From positions 1 to 12,139 of the forward strand of contig JAEXPL010000316.1 of assembly GCA_023446865.1 (NCBI GenBank): 12,139 nt of DNA. Reading direction: 5' to 3'. The position numbers and the translations under genes were made by a program. The DNA comes from Verrucomicrobiota bacterium. GTDB lineage: Bacteria; Verrucomicrobiota; Verrucomicrobiia; Opitutales; Opitutaceae. Below, in pieces: positions 7,595 to 12,139 of the stretch (the stretch's first letter is position 1; the number at the start of each line of letters is the position of its first letter). Below the pieces are notes generated by a model, which was given only the letters and a program-made list of their open reading frames with translations, was not told the DNA's origin and searched no databases.

Positions 7595-9616
7595 TCACTC
7601 CGTCACCGGGAACGAGTAGATCGTCGCGCTCAACGGCGCCGCGGCGAGCGGAGCAGTCGACGCGACATCGGTCGCGGTGGCGATATCGATCACGCGCGGC
7701 TGGCCGGGCGTGTTGTGCGCCCGTGCGTCGCTGCCGCCGATGCTCCAGCGCGTGCCGTTGCCCTTCGCCTTCAGACCAGCCGGCCACGCCACGGGCACGG
7801 CCACGGCTCCAGTTGTCGGATTCACGATCGCGATCGTGAGCGTCTTGCGGTCGGCGCTCAGCGCCGCGGCCACGTCGCACGGCGCCCACGCCTGCTCGAT
7901 CTGCAACGGCAGCGTCCCGAAATGCGCGCGGTACATCTGGAGCACGAGGCCGGTGCTCTCCATCTCGGCGGCCGTGCGCGTGGTCTTGATGGCGCCGATG
8001 ACGTTCACCGTCTGCGCGTAGAACGCCATCTGCACGATGTCGCTCTGCCGGTAGTATTCGTGCAACCCCGCCGCGACGCCGAGCGCGTCGGCCAGATCAT
8101 AGGGGCATCCGAGCTCGCCGTACAGGTACTCGCGGTGCCAGTAGTTCCACTCGTCCATCGTGATCGGGATGGTCCGACCCTTGAGGTTCGGCAGACTCGC
8201 CTGGAGCTTGCGGTGCGCCTCCGCCCGGCGACGGATCGTATTCTTGAGCAACGCGGCATGCTCGACCGTCTCGACCAGACCGATCTCCGGTTTCCACGGC
8301 AAACGGCCCTCGTAGAAGTGCTCCGAAAGGATGTCCATGTGGTCGGCGCAATCGAGGAGCATCCCGTGCGACCACGTGACGCCGCGTTTCACCTGTTCCG
8401 GGTCGTTGTCCTTGTTGATCGTCTCGATGTCGCCCACCGCCGCGAGCACCAGCGTCGGATCCACCCGTCGCATCGCCTCGACGAAGAGGTTGTGTTTGAT
8501 CGCGTACTGGTGGAGCTGCATGAAGCCCAGCTGCCAGGTGCCGAACATCTCGTTGCCCACGCACCAGTGCTTCACGTCGTACGGCTGCTTGTGGCCGTTC
8601 TTCGCGCGCCAGCTGCCCGCCAGCGTCGACGTCGCACCGTTGCAGTACTCGACCCACTGCGCCGCCGAGTAGGCGTCGCCAAAACCGGCGTTGGCCGCGA
8701 TCATCGGCACGGTGCCGACTTCGCGACAGAAATCGATGAACTCGTCGGTGCCGAAATCGTTGTGCTCCACCCCTGTCCACGCCGGATTCTTGCGCGGCGG
8801 ACGGCGGTCGCGGTCGCCGATGCCGTCATGCCAGTCGTACCCGCTCGTGAAATTGCCGCCCGGCCAGCGGTAGATCGTGCCGCCGAGCTGCTTGAGCAGC
8901 GCGAGCGTGTCGCGGCGCATGCCGCGCACGTTGTCACCGGGCATCAGCGACACCGTGCCGAGCACGACATCGCCAGCCGCGGCCTTGATGGTGAGGGTCG
9001 CGCGGTCGGTCGTCGCGCCCGCGGTGAACGTGAACGCCTGCCGGGTGTAGTCGCCAGCCTTGAGCTGCACGACCTGCGTCGCGCCCTGCCCCGCGCCTTC
9101 CCCCCAGCCAAGCGCCACCTCGACGGTCGCCTTGCCCTTCGCCGTCGCCGGCTTGGCCCAGAAATAGCCCACGTATTGTTTGCCCGCGACCACGCCCAGG
9201 TCGCGCTGCTGGACGGCCACGCCGGCCGCCAGCCGCGGGGAGTGGTCGCCCACGAACGCCCCCTCCTTGACCATGGTCACGCCCTCGGCCGCGCCGAGGA
9301 TCGCCCAAGGCGACGCCCCGACTACCGGATACGCCGTGTCCGTCAGTCCCTTGTAGGGCGCATAGGCACCAGTCACCGGGAAATAGAACTTCCGGTCCTC
9401 GAGCATCTCCGCCCAGATCCCGCCGTAGATGCAGCGGCCGAGATGTTCGATGAACTGGCCGTAGATGAACGGATTGACCGGCGCGCCGACCTTGGCGGGC
9501 TCGGGCTGGAGCGGGCTGACTTCGGCCGCGCGAAGCGCGAGCGGCGCAAACATCAGGTTGAGGGAGGCGCCGAGCACGACGGCGCGACACGAGGGGAGGC
9601 GTTTCGGGGATGGCAT
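7595..9616 (-). CDS. Exported GH51 alpha-L-arabinofuranosidase with probable carbohydrate-binding insert
   Basis: This 673-residue enzyme should release terminal alpha-L-arabinofuranosyl residues from arabinan, arabinoxylan or their oligosaccharides by the retaining GH51 mechanism. A signal peptide (basic MPSPKRLPSCR, hydrophobic 13-28, cleavage near ALRAA at 27-31) implies export. The family N-terminal strand NPFIYGQFIEHLGRCIYGG starts at residue 48. A beta-rich insert at about 126-228 looks like a CBM4/9-type binding module. The (beta/alpha)8 barrel follows, with RWPGGNFTSGYDWHDGIG at 250-267, the acid/base Glu356 in VGNEMFGTW and the nucleophile Glu489 in MDEWNYWH. From about residue 530 to the end lies the beta-sandwich C-terminal domain. 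Both catalytic glutamates are present, 133 residues apart. It stands alone, convergent with the giant gene and divergent from pyrB, with no sugar transporter or other hydrolase beside it. There is no Shine-Dalgarno sequence before the ATG at 9614-9616. Confidence 0.95.
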   Translation of the reverse strand: MPSPKRLPSCRAVVLGASLNLMFAPLALRAAEVSPLQPEPAKVGAPVNPFIYGQFIEHLGRCIYGGIWAEMLEDRKFYFPVTGAYAPYKGLTDTAYPVVGASPWAILGAAEGVTMVKEGAFVGDHSPRLAAGVAVQQRDLGVVAGKQYVGYFWAKPATAKGKATVEVALGWGEGAGQGATQVVQLKAGDYTRQAFTFTAGATTDRATLTIKAAAGDVVLGTVSLMPGDNVRGMRRDTLALLKQLGGTIYRWPGGNFTSGYDWHDGIGDRDRRPPRKNPAWTGVEHNDFGTDEFIDFCREVGTVPMIAANAGFGDAYSAAQWVEYCNGATSTLAGSWRAKNGHKQPYDVKHWCVGNEMFGTWQLGFMQLHQYAIKHNLFVEAMRRVDPTLVLAAVGDIETINKDNDPEQVKRGVTWSHGMLLDCADHMDILSEHFYEGRLPWKPEIGLVETVEHAALLKNTIRRRAEAHRKLQASLPNLKGRTIPITMDEWNYWHREYLYGELGCPYDLADALGVAAGLHEYYRQSDIVQMAFYAQTVNVIGAIKTTRTAAEMESTGLVLQMYRAHFGTLPLQIEQAWAPCDVAAALSADRKTLTIAIVNPTTGAVAVPVAWPAGLKAKGNGTRWSIGGSDARAHNTPGQPRVIDIATATDVASTAPLAAAPLSATIYSFPVTE

Positions 9617-9622
9617 GCGGCA

Positions 9623-9650
9623 GGGATATGGACCGGCCCGTCGGGGTCAA
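9623..9650 (-). promoter_or_regulatory. Candidate promoter of the GH51 gene, possibly giving a leaderless mRNA
   Basis: Reading the minus strand, TTGACC (9650 to 9645) is followed 16 bp later by TATCCC (9628 to 9623). TTGACC matches five of six bases of the sigma-70 -35 consensus; the -10 matches three of six. The -10 ends only six bases before the ATG, so transcription would begin at or very near the start codon. That fits the missing Shine-Dalgarno sequence, but the weak -10 keeps this tentative. Confidence 0.35.
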
Positions 9651-9761
9651 ACCCGGCCTCCCGCGCCGACACAGGACAGTCAAGGCGCCGCCACCCGCCC
9701 TCCCGCTCTCGGCCCCGCCCCGCCGCCAACGCCCACCGGCCGCCCATCGCTCCTTTTCCGC

Positions 9762-9792
9762 TTTGACCGGCCCTGCCGCCGGTCCCAGAAAA
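9762..9792 (+). promoter_or_regulatory. Candidate pyrB promoter with a palindrome overlapping the -35 and spacer
   Basis: TTGACC at 9763-9768 matches five of six -35 bases. With 17-bp spacing, CAGAAA (9786-9791) is a weak -10 with three of six matches. GACCGGC (9765-9771) and GCCGGTC (9778-9784) are perfect 7-base inverted arms with a 6-base gap, overlapping the -35 and filling most of the spacer, where a repressor operator would sit. Read as RNA, the same bases form a hairpin about 55 bases before the pyrB start. The function is inferred. Confidence 0.35.
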
Positions 9793-9840
9793 CCCCTCGC
9801 GGCCCGTGCCCAGCACAGCGCGGTCCCGCCCTTCATATCC

Positions 9841-10788
9841 ATGCCCTGGACTCGCAAGCACCTCATCGGCATCGAAGAGCTCAACCGCGACGAGATCGAG
9901 ACGATCCTCGGCACGGCCGCCACGATCCGCCACTTCCTCGACCGCGGCGCCAAGAAACTCGGCGCCCTGCGCGGCAAGACCGTCGTCAACCTCTTCCTCG
10001 AGCCCAGCACCCGCACCCGCCTGGCCTTCGAGACCGCGGCCAAACGCCTCGGGGCCGACGTCGTCTCCTTCGACGCCGCCGCCAGCTCCACCACCAAGGG
10101 CGAGACCCTGCGCGACACCGCCCAGAACATCCAGGCGCTCGGCGTCGACATGATGGTCGTGCGCCACGCCGCCGCCGGCGCCCCGCTCTATCTCAGCCAG
10201 CGCCTCAACATCCCGGTCGTGAACGCCGGTGACGGCGCCCACGAGCATCCCAGCCAGGCCTTGCTCGACGCCTATACGATCCGCGAACGCCTCACCACGC
10301 TGGCCGGCCGCAAGGTCTGCATCCTCGGCGACATCCTCTTCAGCCGCGTGGCACGCTCCAACATCTGGCTCCTCACCAAGCTCGGCGCCAAGGTCACCGT
10401 CGTCGGTCCCTCCACGCTCGTGCCGCACTGGTTCGTCGGCCTCGGCGTCGAGGTCTCGCACAACCTCAAGGCCGCGCTGGCCGACGCCGACGTTGTCATG
10501 CTTCTTCGGATCCAGCATGAACGCCAGGACTCCTCGCACTTCCCCTCGATCGGCGAGTACACCAGCATGTTCGGCCTCAACAAGACCCGCGCGAGCTGGC
10601 TCAGCCCCGACGCCATCATCATGCACCCGGGCCCGATCAACCGTGGCGTCGAGATCGACAGCGACCTCGCCGACTCCGACCGCTCCGTGATCCTCGAGCA
10701 GGTGACCAACGGCATCGCCGTGCGCATGGCCATTCTCTACCTCTGCGCCGGCGGCGACCCCGAGAAGGTCGCGCAGCACGTCGAGTAA
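9841..10788 (+). CDS. pyrB: Aspartate carbamoyltransferase catalytic subunit
   Basis: This 315-residue cytoplasmic enzyme condenses carbamoyl phosphate with aspartate to N-carbamoylaspartate, the second step of pyrimidine synthesis. The carbamoyl-phosphate motif EPSTRTR lies at residues 54-60. The 80s-loop lysine is Lys86 in STTKGETL. DGAHEHPSQALLD begins at 131, with His136 and Gln139. LLRIQHERQ at 221-229 supplies the aspartate-site Arg223 and Gln225, and HPGPINRG lies at 262-269. Length and motifs are typical of bacterial catalytic chains. The start at ATG 9841 gives the normal N-terminus (MPWTRKHLIGIEEL); the frame stays open upstream to 9610, but that sequence is low-complexity and intergenic. 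No Shine-Dalgarno sequence is seen. pyrC follows after 35 bp. No pyrI regulatory subunit is next to it, so the enzyme may associate with the adjacent dihydroorotase, as in Aquifex; this is inference from family knowledge. Confidence 0.97.
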   Translation: MPWTRKHLIGIEELNRDEIETILGTAATIRHFLDRGAKKLGALRGKTVVNLFLEPSTRTRLAFETAAKRLGADVVSFDAAASSTTKGETLRDTAQNIQALGVDMMVVRHAAAGAPLYLSQRLNIPVVNAGDGAHEHPSQALLDAYTIRERLTTLAGRKVCILGDILFSRVARSNIWLLTKLGAKVTVVGPSTLVPHWFVGLGVEVSHNLKAALADADVVMLLRIQHERQDSSHFPSIGEYTSMFGLNKTRASWLSPDAIIMHPGPINRGVEIDSDLADSDRSVILEQVTNGIAVRMAILYLCAGGDPEKVAQHVE

Positions 10789-10823
10789 CCCGCAACCTTT
10801 CCCGCCGCTCCGCGCCACCTCCC

Positions 10824-12119
10824 ATGTCCAAGATTCTCTGGATCTCCAACGCCCGCGTCATCGATCCCGCCAACAAGCGCGACGCCCAGGGCGACGTGTT
10901 CGCCGTCGACGGCAAGATCGTCGCCAAGCTCACCGCCGAGCAGAAGAAGAAGGCGCAGAAGATCGACGCCAAGGGCCTCGTCGCCGCACCCGGCTTCGTC
11001 GACATCCACGTCCATTTCCGCGAGCCCGGCCAGACGCACAAGGAAACCATCGAGACCGGTTGCCGGGCCGCCGCCGCCGGCGGTTTCACCTCGGTCGTCT
11101 GCATGCCGAACACCACGCCGCCCGTCGACCACGCCGGCACCGTGCAGTTCATCCAGGACGCGATCGAGCGCTCCGCCATCGTCCACGTGTATCCGACCGG
11201 CTGCATCACCGTGGGCATGAAGGGCCAGGCCCTCGCGCCCATCGGCTCGCTCGCCCGCGCGGGCTGCGTCGCCATCACCGACGACGGCATGTGCGTGCAG
11301 AACAACGAGCTCATGCGCCGCGCCGTCGAGTACGCGAAGATGTTCGGCATCCCGGTCATGGACCACTGCCAGGACTCCGCGATGACCCAGGGCGCGGTCA
11401 TGAACGAAGGTTTCATGTCGACCAAGCTCGGCCTGAAGGGGTGGCCCAACGCCGCCGAGGACGTGATCGTTTCCCGCAACGTCATCCTCTCGACCTACAC
11501 CGGCCACCAGATCCACCTCCAGCACCTCAGCTCGAAGTACTCCGTCGAACTCGTCGGCCGCGCCAAGGCCCGCGGCGTCGCCATCACCGCCGAGGCCACG
11601 CCGCACCACATCGCGCTCACCGACAGCGCGCTGGCCGGCTACGACACGCACTTCAAGATGAACCCGCCGCTGCGCACCGAGGAGGACCGCCGCTCGATCA
11701 TCGAGGGCCTGCGCGACGGCACCATCGACTGCCTCGCCACCGACCACGCGCCGCACACCAACTTCGAGAAGGACAAGGAATTCGACCACGCCCCCTTCGG
11801 CATCCTCGGTTTGGAGACAGCCTTCGCCGTCTGCCACCAGACGCTGGTGAGGGAGAACAAGTTCACCCTCCGCCGCCTCGTCGAGCTGATGACGGTGAAG
11901 CCCGCGCAGGTGCTCAAGCTGCCCGCCGGCACGCTCTCCCCTGCCGCCGCCGCCGACATCGTCCTCTTCGACCCCGAGGCCGAGTGGACCTACGACACCG
12001 CGAAAGGCTTCAGCAAGTCCTCCAACTCGCCATGGCACGGCCGCAAGCTCCGCGGCCAGGTGAAGACCACGATCGTCGCCGGCAAGATCGTCTACCAGGA
12101 CGGCAAGATCGTCGCGTAG
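10824..12119 (+). CDS. pyrC: Type I dihydroorotase
   Basis: This 431-residue cytoplasmic metalloenzyme of the amidohydrolase superfamily cyclises N-carbamoylaspartate to dihydroorotate, the third step of pyrimidine synthesis. Metal and substrate motifs are intact. DIHVHFREPGQTHKET carries His62, His64 and Arg66; Asn96 is in MPNT. Asp153 in AITDDG is the residue that ligates metal in type I enzymes. His181 is in MDHCQD, His234 in LQHLSSKYSVEL, and the catalytic Asp307 in ATDHAPHT. Length and motif spacing fit type I rather than the shorter E. coli type II. These motifs argue for an active enzyme, not the inactive PyrC-like partners found with some carbamoyltransferases. It begins 35 bp after pyrB on the same strand with no terminator between, so the two are probably cotranscribed. 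The ATG is preceded by pyrimidine-rich sequence without a Shine-Dalgarno motif. Confidence 0.97.
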   Translation: MSKILWISNARVIDPANKRDAQGDVFAVDGKIVAKLTAEQKKKAQKIDAKGLVAAPGFVDIHVHFREPGQTHKETIETGCRAAAAGGFTSVVCMPNTTPPVDHAGTVQFIQDAIERSAIVHVYPTGCITVGMKGQALAPIGSLARAGCVAITDDGMCVQNNELMRRAVEYAKMFGIPVMDHCQDSAMTQGAVMNEGFMSTKLGLKGWPNAAEDVIVSRNVILSTYTGHQIHLQHLSSKYSVELVGRAKARGVAITAEATPHHIALTDSALAGYDTHFKMNPPLRTEEDRRSIIEGLRDGTIDCLATDHAPHTNFEKDKEFDHAPFGILGLETAFAVCHQTLVRENKFTLRRLVELMTVKPAQVLKLPAGTLSPAAAADIVLFDPEAEWTYDTAKGFSKSSNSPWHGRKLRGQVKTTIVAGKIVYQDGKIVA

Positions 12120-12123
12120 CGCC

Positions 12124-12139
12124 GGCGGGCCCCCCCGCC
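12124..12139 (+). terminator. Possible hairpin after pyrC, cut by the window end
   Basis: GGCGGG (12124-12129) and CCCGCC (12134-12139) are perfect inverted arms around a CCCC loop, starting five bases after the pyrC stop codon. The window ends at the last base of the right arm, so a following T-run cannot be seen. Position suggests a terminator; G/C runs this simple can also arise by chance. Confidence 0.35.

Noticed and set aside
7577..9766. Plus-strand open frame of 729 codons antisense to the GH51 gene
   Set aside because: Arg/His/Ala-rich without motifs; the minus strand has both GH51 catalytic glutamates and the full family architecture.
9610..9840. In-frame extension of pyrB by 77 codons
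   Set aside because: The extension is Pro/Arg-rich, includes the candidate promoter and would overlap the start of the divergent GH51 gene; ATG 9841 gives the normal family N-terminus.
10737..12038. Minus-strand open frame of 433 codons antisense to pyrC
   Set aside because: Gly/Val/Asp-rich shadow; pyrC on the plus strand is unmistakable.

Overview
This is a GC-rich window (by eye about two thirds G+C, with codons ending mostly in G or C) holding six protein-coding genes packed tightly. No rRNA, tRNA, CRISPR array, transposase or phage gene is visible. Gene content, the lack of Shine-Dalgarno sequences before most starts, and the pairing of a GH51 arabinofuranosidase with a giant exported transglutaminase/helical-repeat protein suggest a Verrucomicrobiota bacterium of the Opitutaceae type. 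That placement is inference; no marker gene in the window settles it.

Layout: (1) 1-485, plus strand, the C-terminal end of a UvrA-type DNA repair ATPase, cut by the window edge. (2) 513-1244, minus strand, an unrecognised 243-residue protein with two membrane segments, convergent with uvrA. (3) 1377-7430, plus strand, a 2017-residue exported protein with a DUF3857 domain, an intact transglutaminase-like Cys-His-Asp triad, a beta-rich domain and about 1370 residues of TPR-like helical repeats; it is divergent from (2) across a 132-bp gap. (4) 7431-7594, a convergent gap with three hairpin-forming sequences in a row. (5) 7595-9616, minus strand, an exported GH51 alpha-L-arabinofuranosidase with a probable carbohydrate-binding insert. 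(6) 9617-9840, a divergent promoter region in which the same half-site pair occurs once in each direction. (7) 9841-10788 and 10824-12119, plus strand, pyrB and pyrC (aspartate carbamoyltransferase and type I dihydroorotase), an apparent operon for steps two and three of de novo pyrimidine synthesis. No gene-free stretch exceeds 300 bases; the longest is 9617-9840.

The genes do not form one pathway. uvrA is DNA repair, pyrBC is nucleotide synthesis, and the GH51 enzyme fits plant hemicellulose or pectin side-chain use. The giant exported protein and its divergent membrane neighbour are the least explained part and the best candidates for undescribed biology. The hairpin cluster looks like a patchwork of dispersed palindromic repeats. 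Otherwise this is fairly ordinary chromosomal sequence, and I see no convincing new multi-gene system.
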